From JAWLBR01 sp041687495 (GTDB lineage Bacteria > Bacillota > Limnochordia > DTU087 > JAAYGB01), in NCBI GenBank assembly GCA_041687495.1, contig JAWLBR010000001.1, forward strand, positions 1 through 64,000: DNA of 64,000 nt. The letters run 5' to 3'. The notes beneath the pieces are model-generated. The model was not told the origin of the DNA. It ran no database searches and was given only the letters and a program-made list of their open reading frames with translations. Below, in pieces: positions 23,925-31,909 of the stretch; position 1 is the first letter of the stretch, and every line of letters starts with the position of its first letter. The position numbers and the translations under genes were made by a program.

Positions 23925-23966
23925 ATTGTAGCGCATCGGCGAACCCATGCCCTTGACATAAGTCAA
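23925..23966 (-). promoter_or_regulatory. Promoter with Crp/Fnr-type site centred near -41.5
   Basis: Read leftward: TTGACTTATGTCAA (23953-23966, TTGAC-N4-GTCAA symmetry), then TACAAT (23925-23930) as the -10. There is no -35 hexamer. With a start near 23918 the dyad centre falls at -41.5, the class II activator position for Crp/Fnr-family proteins. Redox or oxygen control of the ferredoxin gene would make sense. Confidence 0.5.
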
Positions 23967-23975
23967 AAGGTCGCG

Positions 23976-24004
23976 AAAAAAGCCCGGCAAACGGTGCCGA
24001 GCTT
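23976..24004 (-). terminator. Terminator of the PBP2 gene
   Basis: Read leftward: AAGCTCGGCA, a short loop, TGCCGGGCTT and then TTTTC. It begins 5 nt past the PBP2 stop. Confidence 0.85.
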
Positions 24005-24009
24005 CTCCG

Positions 24010-25881
24010 TCATTGATCTACCGGGTCTTCCTGCTCGTCCTGACCCGCCTCTTGAGGTGGAGAGAAATATGCCTCAAGGAATTTGCGAGCCATAGGTGCA
24101 GCCGCTGAGGCTCCTCCCCCACCGTGCTCAACAAAAGCTACGACCACAACTTCTGGCTTGTCTACCGGGGCATATCCCGCAAACCAGCCATGGCCGTCTG
24201 CTCCAGTGACCTGTGCCGTTCCGGTCTTACCGGCAACAGGAGTATCAAACCCACGGAACACGTTGTGGGCTGTACCTCGCCGATTCTTCACTACAGCCAC
24301 TAAGCCCTTCTCGATGGCTGACCAGTGCGCTGCCGCCATGCTGATTTTTCGAGCCACGATGGGTTCTAACTCGTTAACGATACCCCCCGTGGGGTCCATC
24401 ACTGCTCTGACCAAGCGGGGAGCATACTGAGTGCCTTTGGTAGCTAGCGTGCTGTACATCTGTGCTACCTGCAGCGGAGTGACCAGAAGATAGCCTTGAC
24501 CGATGGAAAAATCCATTGTTTCCGCTTCGTACCAATTCCTTTCCCAGATGGGTTTCTTAGCAAAGACCTCCTTCTTCCAGTCCGGATCAGGAACTAGTCC
24601 TGCCTTATCACCGGGATACAGATCGATGCCGGTGGACGACCCAAAACCAAACATCCTGGAATACTTGGCAATGGACTCCACCCCGAGGCGGAAACTCATT
24701 TCCCAAAAAAAGTCGTTGCTGGAACGCTCCAATGCCGTCGCCAGATCGATCCAACCATGAGGAGGAAGTGGCGGATACTGATTCAAAATCCAATCCTTCT
24801 TGCCATACTTACTCTTACCCGTCGCATAGTACAACTCGTCAGGATTGAGTTTCCCTAAATCAAGTGCAGCAACAGCGGTGACCGGTTTAAATGCCGAACC
24901 TGGAGGGTACATCCCTTGAGTAGCCCGGTTCAACATCGGTAGAGATGGGTCCCGCTGCAGTTGCGCAAAGTTACGCTCAGGAACATTGGGGAGCAACAGA
25001 TTTGGATCAAACCCCGGGCGACTGGCTATTGCCAGTATCTCCCCAGTCCACGGGTCCATAGCAACAATAACTCCCGCCTTAGCATCGGGTCCGTTTGCTT
25101 TGCCTTGGAGTTCGGCTAACTGCGCATCGATAGTCTCTTCAGCGACCCGCTGCAGCCTGCTGTCAATGGATAGAATAATGTTGTTTCCAGGAACGGGGTC
25201 CTGCGATTCAATTACCCTTTGCGGTCTGCCCACGGCATCCACTTCCCGCAGGATCCACCCGTTTTCACCCTTCAGATCTCGCTCATACGCTCGCTCCAGG
25301 CCGCTCTTACCAATCAAGTCGGTCCCATAGTACCCACTGAGTGTGCTGAGTTCGTCGCTGTTGATCATGCCAAGATAGCCTACCAAGTGGCTGGCGGTCT
25401 GGCCTTGTGGATATGTTCTGCTGACCACACTCTCCAAATTGACCCCAGGCAGATCCTGCTGCTTCTCCGCAAGGCGGATTATCGCCTCGGGGCTTAGGTT
25501 GAGCACCACGGGCACCGGTTCAAAGGACCGATATTCCTTGGACTGAAGCCGCTGGACAATCTCGTCAGCGTTCGCTCCGGTAATAGTTGCCAATGTACTG
25601 GCGACCTCGGTAATCGGCTGGTCTAAGTGGTCCTTGATCACGGTCACCTGGTAGACGGCCTTATTGGTTGCCAGCTTCGTCCCGTTGCGATCCAAGATGT
25701 CACCCCGCGCGGGACTGACCCTTTCCATTCGGCTTTTGTTGCCTTCGGCAAGGGCCGAATACCTGTCCCCCTGGATAATCTGCAGCTGCCACAATCGGGC
25801 CAAGAGGACGAAGAGGATCAACCATATCATCCAACCAAAGACCTTGGTTCGCTGGACCAAAGCTTTATCCTCTGTACTCAT
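24010..25881 (-). CDS. mrdA: Penicillin-binding protein 2 (elongation transpeptidase)
   Basis: Class B transpeptidase that crosslinks peptidoglycan, most likely in side-wall growth. The 623-aa protein has one N-terminal membrane helix (residues 14-33), a pedestal domain beginning RGDILDRNGTKLATN, and a transpeptidase domain with S329xxK332 (PPGSAFKPV), S387xN389 (RSSNDFF) and KTG (VAGKTGTAQ). The acidic, Gln-rich tail (QEAGQDEQEDPVDQ) is short. GAGAGGGG precedes the ATG. Its usual rodA/mreBCD partners are not next to it, so it may serve rod growth or sporulation. Confidence 0.93.
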   Translation of the reverse strand: MSTEDKALVQRTKVFGWMIWLILFVLLARLWQLQIIQGDRYSALAEGNKSRMERVSPARGDILDRNGTKLATNKAVYQVTVIKDHLDQPITEVASTLATITGANADEIVQRLQSKEYRSFEPVPVVLNLSPEAIIRLAEKQQDLPGVNLESVVSRTYPQGQTASHLVGYLGMINSDELSTLSGYYGTDLIGKSGLERAYERDLKGENGWILREVDAVGRPQRVIESQDPVPGNNIILSIDSRLQRVAEETIDAQLAELQGKANGPDAKAGVIVAMDPWTGEILAIASRPGFDPNLLLPNVPERNFAQLQRDPSLPMLNRATQGMYPPGSAFKPVTAVAALDLGKLNPDELYYATGKSKYGKKDWILNQYPPLPPHGWIDLATALERSSNDFFWEMSFRLGVESIAKYSRMFGFGSSTGIDLYPGDKAGLVPDPDWKKEVFAKKPIWERNWYEAETMDFSIGQGYLLVTPLQVAQMYSTLATKGTQYAPRLVRAVMDPTGGIVNELEPIVARKISMAAAHWSAIEKGLVAVVKNRRGTAHNVFRGFDTPVAGKTGTAQVTGADGHGWFAGYAPVDKPEVVVVAFVEHGGGGASAAAPMARKFLEAYFSPPQEAGQDEQEDPVDQ

Positions 25882-25901
25882 GTCGACCCCTCTCCCGGTA
25901 T

Positions 25902-26177
25902 CTACTTCATATATTTGCGCAGGACATCCATCAGTTCATCGATGGCTTCATCACCGCGCTCTTCGCGGATAGCGCTGGCAACACAGCCTCTAGTATGCGA
26001 CTCAAGGAGAATCTGCCCAACACTGTTGAGGGCAGAGCGAACCGCAGATATTTGATGGAGAATATCCACACAATACTTGTCTTCGTCAACCATCCGGGTT
26101 ATCCCCCGTACTTGGCCTTCAATTCTGTTCAGCCGTTGAATCAGATTCTTCTTGCATTTACTGTCATAGGAATGCAA
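25902..26177 (-). CDS. csoR: CsoR/RcnR-family metal-sensing repressor
   Basis: A 91-aa all-helical repressor of the DUF156 family. It has the Cu(I) ligand set: Cys in KYCVDIL, then His and Cys in ESHTRGCV (Cys-x-His-x3-Cys pattern), which fits CsoR rather than nickel-type RcnR. A TTG at 26177, 9 nt after GGAAGGGG, is preferred to a TTG at 26186. No copper ATPase or chaperone lies beside it, so its targets are elsewhere. A symmetric element overlaps its own promoter, which suggests autoregulation. Confidence 0.88.
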   Translation of the reverse strand: MHSYDSKCKKNLIQRLNRIEGQVRGITRMVDEDKYCVDILHQISAVRSALNSVGQILLESHTRGCVASAIREERGDEAIDELMDVLRKYMK

Positions 26178-26194
26178 TGCGCCCAACCCCTTCC

Positions 26195-26215
26195 ATTATA
26201 CCCCCACATAGTATA
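26195..26215 (-). promoter_or_regulatory. csoR promoter -10 with overlapping operator-like dyad
   Basis: TATAAT at 26195-26200 (read leftward) lies 18 bp before the csoR start. The dyad TATAC-N9-GTATA covers 26197-26215 and includes GGGGGTAT, as in known CsoR sites. The -35 region is poor. Confidence 0.45.
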
Positions 26216-26348
26216 CCTAGATTGTATCGTAATCACCCCTACTAGACAAGAGATGACCTATGTCTGTCTCTAGCAAAGATTGACTGGAGAGTATTCAAGC
26301 TTCCGCCCTTCAGCACATGCCCCTTGCTCGAGCTATACCTGCATGCCC

Positions 26349-26378
26349 AAAAAAAAGATGGCGCCTTCGCGCCATCTT
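26349..26378 (-). terminator. Strong intrinsic terminator
   Basis: A 10-bp perfect stem (AAGATGGCGC pairing with GCGCCATCTT) with a 4-nt loop, then eight T on the minus strand. It ends the membrane-protein gene at 26403. Between it and csoR (26216-26348) I see no gene. Confidence 0.92.
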
Positions 26379-26402
26379 GTCGCAATGCTCTAATTGGCTT
26401 AC

Positions 26403-26861
26403 TCAATTCTCCCCTGTGCCCATCCGTGCACTTAGCCGCCACAACAGCCACGCCAGCGCTGTGGCTCCACCCCCGATAATCCAGTCGGTGGATAGGACTT
26501 GCCGGGTAAGTAAAATCATCCCGAGGTGAAACAAGGGAAACAAGAGTAACTCCCAAGCCGTAACCCGCAGGAATCTCCTTAATAGTGCTGATATACCCTT
26601 AGTCTGAAGGTAAGATTCCGATACCCAGACAACGAACCCTATCCAAGCTGCGGCTAGAAACAACATCGTGGGACCGCCTACATACGCTCTGACAAATGCG
26701 GCAGCCGACGCGTGGGTTGGTCGCAAGGAAAGCTGCCCCAATATGACCAATACGCTCCAAAGCCATACCAAACTTAGTCCGCCGTTCCCAATGGTAAATA
26801 GTACTGCCAATGCGCCCTTGTTCGCCCTACTTAGGCCCTGCCTTCTTTCTTGTTCAGCCAT
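26403..26861 (-). CDS. Small integral membrane protein, unknown function
   Basis: A 152-aa protein with four hydrophobic segments at about residues 20-42, 63-82, 96-118 and 125-142; the first 15 residues are charged (MAEQERRQGLSRANKG). No family recognised. The ATG at 26861 has GGGGGAG 5 nt upstream; a second ATG lies at 26894. Monocistronic, with a strong terminator. The region upstream (26895-27092) holds at most a very short frame, discussed under findings. Confidence 0.65.
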   Translation of the reverse strand: MAEQERRQGLSRANKGALAVLFTIGNGGLSLVWLWSVLVILGQLSLRPTHASAAAFVRAYVGGPTMLFLAAAWIGFVVWVSESYLQTKGISALLRRFLRVTAWELLLFPLFHLGMILLTRQVLSTDWIIGGGATALAWLLWRLSARMGTGEN

Positions 26862-27092
26862 GCCATCTCCCCCAGACTCATTGCCGCTCATCAAGCTTTG
26901 ACCCAGCTACGTAGCGGCCTTCTGTGACTTCAGCGGCTGACATGTCGCTCATCACAAAAGGTTTCTCCGCATTTGCAGGTGTTCCTTTTTTTGCCTACGT
27001 GGCATTATATGCAAACCGAGCTGAGGTCTTGCCTCACCTGTCCACAGCTTCAACGCCGGCCAGAGAATCTGACGCCAGCAAAGCCAATGGGG

Positions 27093-27114
27093 AAAAAGGG
27101 TAGTTTGAACTACC
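27093..27114 (-). terminator. Terminator overlapping the nim-like stop codon
   Basis: Read leftward: GGTAGT-TCAA-ACTACC followed by CTTTTTC. The stop codon TAG is inside the left arm of the stem. Confidence 0.7.
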
Positions 27115-27595
27115 TCATCCTAGTCAGTTCAACCGCTTCTTTACCTGTTATGTGCTCCGGTGTGATTTCGACAACACACAGTGCGTTCCACGCCTGCTTG
27201 ATCTCGTCAGCACCTTCTCTTTCGAAACCAGGAGAGTACTTACGAACTAACTGTTGCATCGCATGGTGTTTGTCCCCGTCGTCTACTAGGATCCGAGCTC
27301 GTCCAAAGACTATAACGCTGCGAAAGTATGTGGTAAACTCTTTTGGAATAATCTCGTCTTGATCAATTACGCAGAAAGACACCTTGTCGTTTCTTTGGAT
27401 TGCATCAAGCTTATGACCACTTTTGGCACAGTGGAAATATATCTTCCCATCGTGGTAAACATAGCTCAAAGGGACTGTATATGGGTAGTTGTCGTCGCCG
27501 CTGACGCCTAAGACTCCGTGGCGCCCCTTTTCTAGTATTTCCGTCACTGCTTCGTCCGGTATAAGCTGCTTACTTCGTCTCACTTCTCTAAACAA
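27110..27595 (-). CDS. Pyridoxamine 5'-phosphate oxidase-like / NimA-type flavoprotein
   Basis: A 161-aa split-barrel FMN-binding protein. Opening residues MFREVRRSKQLIPDEA, then RHGVLGVSGDDNYPYTVPLSYVYHDGKIYFHCAKSGHKLDAI match the Nim (nitroimidazole reductase) branch of the PNPOx-like superfamily. Such proteins reduce small molecules or bind flavin or haem; the natural substrate is unknown. TTG start with GGAGGG upstream. It begins 27 bp after the LacI-type regulator and is probably cotranscribed with it. Confidence 0.85.
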   Translation of the reverse strand: MFREVRRSKQLIPDEAVTEILEKGRHGVLGVSGDDNYPYTVPLSYVYHDGKIYFHCAKSGHKLDAIQRNDKVSFCVIDQDEIIPKEFTTYFRSVIVFGRARILVDDGDKHHAMQQLVRKYSPGFEREGADEIKQAWNALCVVEITPEHITGKEAVELTRMR

Positions 27596-27622
27596 CCTGA
27601 TCCCTCCGTGTGTATGCAGACA

Positions 27623-28651
27623 CTAGCCACCCAAGGGCTTTGCCACTAGAGGTGCGGCAGTCGTCCCTCGCACGACTAACTGGGAGCCAATTACCGTCGG
27701 TTCAGGGCAATAACCAGGCTCCCGCAGCATACTTACTAACTTCCCAATGGCGGTTTGACCCATGTCGGTCCCGAATTGCCGTACTGTGGTCAATCCCGGG
27801 CGCACATGCTGGCTGGCAGCAATATCGTCAAACCCAACAATAGATATGTCTTTGGGAATCTCAAGACCTCGGCTCGCTGCGCACTCCATGGCCCCATATG
27901 CCATTAGGTCGCTGGCGGCAAACACAGCCGTCGGAGGCTGACCTAGGTCAAGCAGGCGAGCCATGGCACCGAATCCGCCTTCCTTGTTGAAGAGTCCCTC
28001 CTGATGCAGTGAGGTATCGTAGGGGATATTTGCTTCCTGTAGCGCGGACAAGTAGCCGTTGAGGCGCTCCACACACAAAAAGCTATCCACAAAGCCATCA
28101 ATATATGCAATTCGTCTGTGACCCAACTGAACAAGGTGGGTCACTGCCTGATAGGCTCCACCGGCGTTGTCCGAAGTCACATAAGTAATCCCTTCGCCTA
28201 GTCTTTCCATATCGACAAACACGGCGGGAACTTTGGCTTCCTGGACACTCTGTACGACCGGAGACCTATCAGCAAAGCCCATGACAATGAGGCCCTCCAA
28301 CTGCATCTCCCGCCAGGTGAACCGCTCTGGCCCCGCCCCCCCGGAACCATCGTCCAACCACATAGTCAGTCCATATCCGCTTCCCCGTACACCCAACACC
28401 AAACCAGCGATAACATCGTGGAAGAATGGATGAGTCAAAACCGCTCTTTCCAAAGTAACCAGGCCAATCAGATGACTGCGCTGTGTAACCAGACCTCTGG
28501 CAATCAGGTTGGGACGGTACCCCGTCTCGCGCACAGCTTTCCAAACCTTCTCTTCTGTGGACTGGGCCACGTTGTTATACCCGTTGAGGACATGGGATAC
28601 CGTAGCAATCGAAACTTCTGCCCTTTGAGCTACATCCTTGAGAGTAACCAC
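27623..28651 (-). CDS. LacI/GalR-family transcriptional regulator
   Basis: A 342-aa repressor. The N-terminal helix-turn-helix (VTLKDVAQRAEVSIATVSHVLNG) and hinge helix (RPNLIARGLVTQR) bind DNA; the rest is a periplasmic-binding-protein-like sensor domain (FFHDVIAGL, HRRIAYIDG, SIVGFDDIAAS). A GTG at 28651 with GGGGGTGG upstream is preferred to ATG 28687, which has no ribosome binding site. The effector is probably a sugar, not identifiable here. A symmetric element just upstream may be its operator. The nearest target would be the nim-like gene behind it. Confidence 0.88.
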   Translation of the reverse strand: MVTLKDVAQRAEVSIATVSHVLNGYNNVAQSTEEKVWKAVRETGYRPNLIARGLVTQRSHLIGLVTLERAVLTHPFFHDVIAGLVLGVRGSGYGLTMWLDDGSGGAGPERFTWREMQLEGLIVMGFADRSPVVQSVQEAKVPAVFVDMERLGEGITYVTSDNAGGAYQAVTHLVQLGHRRIAYIDGFVDSFLCVERLNGYLSALQEANIPYDTSLHQEGLFNKEGGFGAMARLLDLGQPPTAVFAASDLMAYGAMECAASRGLEIPKDISIVGFDDIAASQHVRPGLTTVRQFGTDMGQTAIGKLVSMLREPGYCPEPTVIGSQLVVRGTTAAPLVAKPLGG

Positions 28652-28688
28652 CACACCACCCCCAGATAGCTTTTGTAATTGCTGCATC

Positions 28689-28735
28689 AATTGGTACGAA
28701 AACCAATTGACCGCCCTCGTTTACCTCGGGCGGTC
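28689..28735 (-). promoter_or_regulatory. Operator-like dyad and hairpin upstream of the LacI gene
   Basis: AATTGGT-N6-ACCAATT covers 28689-28708, 38 bp before the regulator start, a good candidate autoregulatory site. Next to it, GACCGCCC pairs with GGGCGGTC (28709-28735); this could end the GDPD transcript, although no T tract follows. Confidence 0.45.
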
Positions 28736-28767
28736 ATGATGAACCTACTACGCTGTATCTACACCCT

Positions 28768-29499
28768 CTACCGGCCCAGCACTTCGACTAACAGGTCAGT
28801 TCGGTTAGTGATAATACCATCTATCCCCATTGCAGCTAGCTGTTCCATTTTCTGGGGCTCATCCACGGTCCACGGGTTAACAAAGACCCCCTGGGCCTTG
28901 GCCCCTGCCACCCCAGACTCGTTGACACTGTGGTAAGCCGGATGCAGGCCTTTCACATCCATTGCCGCTGCATAAGCCCAAGGTTCATACAAACCCGCAC
29001 TATACAGGATGGCAGTCGATAGCTTCGGTTCGATCTTCATCGTCTCAATCAAGCTGTAGTGGTTAAACGAGGAGATAATCACCCGGTCCACTAGCTTGTA
29101 CCGCCGAATTAACTCCACAACCTTTTCTACCAAACCAGGATAGCTGACAATACCTGTCTTCAGCTCTATATTCACCATGACAGAAGTGTCCACCACAAGG
29201 TCGAGCACCTCAGAGAGCAGCGGAATGCGTTGTCCACTGAAGCTGTCTGAGTACCAACTGCCCGCGTCCAGCCGCCGTAGTTCCTCTAGTGTCAGATCCT
29301 TAATAAACCCCTTACCATTCGTAGTCCGATTGACCTTCTCATCGTGACAGACAACCATCTCGTTATCCTTACTGAGATGGACGTCCAGCTCAATGCCTTC
29401 AGCCCCGAGTTCAAGGGATTTGGCAAAACTAGCTATGGTGTTTTCTGGTGCAAGGTACGGTATTCCCCTATGCCCAATGACTTTCGGCCACGTCTGCAT
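28768..29499 (-). CDS. Glycerophosphodiester phosphodiesterase
   Basis: Hydrolyses glycerophosphodiesters to glycerol-3-phosphate and an alcohol. The 243-aa TIM-barrel protein has the family's catalytic and metal residues: VIGHRGIPYLAPENT (His, Arg, Glu, Asn), GAEGIELDVHLSKDN, MVVCHDEKVNRTTNG and MVNIELKTG. No signal peptide, so it is cytosolic. ATG 29499 with GGTGGGG 8 nt upstream is preferred to the longer frame from 29568. It follows pyrE by 93 bp without a convincing terminator. Confidence 0.92.
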   Translation of the reverse strand: MQTWPKVIGHRGIPYLAPENTIASFAKSLELGAEGIELDVHLSKDNEMVVCHDEKVNRTTNGKGFIKDLTLEELRRLDAGSWYSDSFSGQRIPLLSEVLDLVVDTSVMVNIELKTGIVSYPGLVEKVVELIRRYKLVDRVIISSFNHYSLIETMKIEPKLSTAILYSAGLYEPWAYAAAMDVKGLHPAYHSVNESGVAGAKAQGVFVNPWTVDEPQKMEQLAAMGIDGIITNRTDLLVEVLGR

Positions 29500-29592
29500 C
29501 AACGCATCCCCACCTGATTCAAAATGCTTGCTAATAAGATGATTGCAAGGAATATATTCACACCCCAACAGCTGATTCCTGCTGGAAACAGT

Positions 29593-30177
29593 CTAAATTG
29601 GTTTCTCCGGCCGAGATCCCGGCTTCACGACAGGAATTCCCTGCTGGCATAGAGGACAGTCGTTCGGTGGGTAAACCTCAATTTCTACGCTGACCAGACT
29701 CCAAAATGGCAGGCGAAAATCCACAGCACCCCCAGTTCGATCCACAACCGCCGCCACTCCCACCGGTTCAGCCCCTTGGGCTCGACATAGCTGGAGTACT
29801 TCCCGCACTGAGCCGCCTGTCGTCACTACATCTTCAGCCACTAGTACACGCTGCCCCGGTTGCAGCGCAAATCCGCGGCGCAATGTCATCTGACCGTCCT
29901 GCCGTTCCGCAAAGATGTTGCTCACCAGTAGCTGCCGACTTAGTTCATAGCCAAACAGAATCCCTCCCAGTGCAGGAGAAATTACGGTATCGATGGCTTC
30001 TGATTCAATCCGCTCAGCCAGTAAGCGGCAGACATGTTCGGAGAAAGCAGCATCAGTAAAGATCTTGGCACACTGCATGTACTGTTGGCTGTGCAGCCCT
30101 GATGTCAGCCGAAAGTGCCCCTGCTGCAGTACTCCAGCCTCTGTAAACGCCTGCAAAACCTGCCTTTTCCCCATCAT
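29593..30177 (-). CDS. pyrE: Orotate phosphoribosyltransferase
   Basis: Joins orotate and PRPP to form OMP. The 194-aa protein has the PRPP loop VLVAEDVVTTGGSVREVL, SGLHSQQYMQC near the N-terminus and ISPALGGILFGYEL. The ATG overlaps the pyrF stop (ATGA), and the GAGAGGAG ribosome binding site is inside pyrF, so the two are translationally coupled. The tail CPLCQQGIPVVKPGSR is Cys-containing, as in other Gram-positive-type PyrE. Last gene of the pyr operon. Confidence 0.95.
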   Translation of the reverse strand: MMGKRQVLQAFTEAGVLQQGHFRLTSGLHSQQYMQCAKIFTDAAFSEHVCRLLAERIESEAIDTVISPALGGILFGYELSRQLLVSNIFAERQDGQMTLRRGFALQPGQRVLVAEDVVTTGGSVREVLQLCRAQGAEPVGVAAVVDRTGGAVDFRLPFWSLVSVEIEVYPPNDCPLCQQGIPVVKPGSRPEKPI

Positions 30178-30905
30178 CCTTGTCTCCTCTCTAAGCCTAC
30201 GTTGATCTCGGCCACCACTTGCTGAAACGCTACTGCAGGATCCGGATGGGCGGTAATGGGCCGCCCGACAACGAGGTAATCGCACCCGTTGGACGCCGCC
30301 CAGTGCGGTTCGGCAGTACGAGCTTGGTCTCCGGTTGCAGCCCATGCAGGCCTTATTCCCGGCGTCACAGTGGTGAACCCGCCGCCCAGTTGGTGCTTGA
30401 TAGTGGCCGCTTCTCTTGGCGATGCTACTACTCCATCCAAGCCCGCCTTGTGCGCCAGGGCCGCCAGCCGAACTACCGCCTGTTCCGGATCTTGCGGTAT
30501 TCCTATCTCACTGCGCAAAGTGCCGGCGTCGATACTAGTCAGTACAGTCACGGCGATGAGCTTGGCAGTCTCACCGCAACATCCCGCCGATAACAACCCT
30601 TCCCGAGCCGCCTGCATCATCTGCACACCCCCACTGCAGTGTACGTTGACCATGTCGACCCCCAAGCGGGCCAGGGCCGCCATTGCTCGATACGCAGTGT
30701 TGGGAATATCCATCACCTTCAAATCCAAAAACACTCTCAACCCTCTGTTTTTCAAGAGCTCTAGCAGCTTGGGTCCCGCCGCGTAGTACAGCTCCATTCC
30801 TACTTTGACCCACCTAAGGTCAGGACCGATCTGATCTATCAAGGATAGAGCCCGTTCGACTCCGGGCACGTCTAGAGCCACAATCACTCTCTCGTTGGCT
30901 GACAT
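30174..30905 (-). CDS. pyrF: Orotidine 5'-phosphate decarboxylase
   Basis: Decarboxylates OMP to UMP. The 243-aa TIM barrel shows VIVALDVPG at the start, the catalytic DLKVMDIPNT (Asp-x-Lys-x-x-Asp), VTPGIRPAW and LVVGRPITAHPDP (phosphate loop). ATG 30905 shares its first base with the pyrD stop (TAATG) and follows GGAGG by 7 nt. Coupled upstream to pyrD and downstream to pyrE. Confidence 0.95.
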   Translation of the reverse strand: MSANERVIVALDVPGVERALSLIDQIGPDLRWVKVGMELYYAAGPKLLELLKNRGLRVFLDLKVMDIPNTAYRAMAALARLGVDMVNVHCSGGVQMMQAAREGLLSAGCCGETAKLIAVTVLTSIDAGTLRSEIGIPQDPEQAVVRLAALAHKAGLDGVVASPREAATIKHQLGGGFTTVTPGIRPAWAATGDQARTAEPHWAASNGCDYLVVGRPITAHPDPAVAFQQVVAEINVGLERRQG

Positions 30906-31909
30906 TAAACCGCCTCCCATCCGTCTTCGCGCCAGGCCCGTCCCTGCAGCTCGCTGACCGTTTTCACCCGAACGCCTTGGCAGTACTGGTCCAGTTCAGC
31001 GATGATTCTGGGACAGGCGTAAGGGTCGGTGAAGTTCGCTGTTCCCACTTGGACTGCACTGGCTCCCGCGAGAAGAAATTCCGCCGCGTCGAGGCCCGTG
31101 CTAATTCCCCCCACTCCAATCACCGGAATATCTACCGCCTGGCTCACCTCGTATACCATCCTCAGTGCCACCGGCTTGATAGCCGGACCCGACAGACCGC
31201 CAGTGATGTTACCCAGTACTGGCCGCTGGGTCTTGGTATCAATTTGCATCCCAACCAAAGTGTTGATTAACGTCAGCCCATCTGCCCCTGCTTCCTGCGC
31301 AGAAAGAGCAATCTCGACGATGTTAGTCACATTAGGAGACAGCTTAACGAAGATAGGGATACTAGCCTTGCTCCTCACCCTTCGAACCAACTGACCCAGT
31401 TCTACCGGCGAAGTCCCAAAGGCCATACCTCCATGGCTGACATTTGGACACGAGACATTGATCTCCAGGGCATCGGCCAGTCCAGACTCAGACAGCTGTG
31501 CAGCGACGGCTACGTACTCATCCGGTGTCGACCCGGCTACGTTGACTATAATTGGTGTCCTAAACTGCCGCAGCCAAGGAAGCTCAGAAAAGATCACCCT
31601 GTCTACACCGGGATTCTGCAGTCCGATGGCATTGAGCATTCCAGCACGGGTCTCAGCGATTCTCGTGCCCCGGTTTCCCCGCCTAGCCTCCAGCGTTGTG
31701 GCCTTAACCACCACCGCACCCAGCTGGTGCAGATCATACAGTTTTCCGTATTCCCGACCAAACCCAAAGCACCCAGATGCGGGCATCACCGGATTAGCCA
31801 GCCGCAATCTGCCCAGTGCGACCCGCATATCGGTGCGAAACCGGCTGCGCCTATTCTCCGACTGACCGCTGGCAGCTTCACTTGCCACTAGTTGCTCTAC
31901 CCTCGTCAT
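30905..31909 (-). CDS. pyrD: Dihydroorotate dehydrogenase, class 1B catalytic subunit
   Basis: Oxidises dihydroorotate to orotate using FMN. The 334-aa protein contains NPVMPASGCFGFGREY, the active-site Cys in INVSCPNVSHGG and the flavin site IGVGGISTGLDAAEF. It belongs with the NAD-linked 1B type because pyrK directly precedes it. The N-terminal 25 residues (VEQLVASEAASGQSENRRSR) are an extension beyond the usual start near MRVALGRL. The ATG overlaps the pyrK stop (ATGA), with GGAGG 9 nt upstream. Confidence 0.95.
   Translation of the reverse strand: MTRVEQLVASEAASGQSENRRSRFRTDMRVALGRLRLANPVMPASGCFGFGREYGKLYDLHQLGAVVVKATTLEARRGNRGTRIAETRAGMLNAIGLQNPGVDRVIFSELPWLRQFRTPIIVNVAGSTPDEYVAVAAQLSESGLADALEINVSCPNVSHGGMAFGTSPVELGQLVRRVRSKASIPIFVKLSPNVTNIVEIALSAQEAGADGLTLINTLVGMQIDTKTQRPVLGNITGGLSGPAIKPVALRMVYEVSQAVDIPVIGVGGISTGLDAAEFLLAGASAVQVGTANFTDPYACPRIIAELDQYCQGVRVKTVSELQGRAWREDGWEAV

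Noticed and set aside
26242..26556. 104-codon minus-strand frame
   Set aside because: It runs through a strong terminator and overlaps the membrane-protein gene; no start signal.
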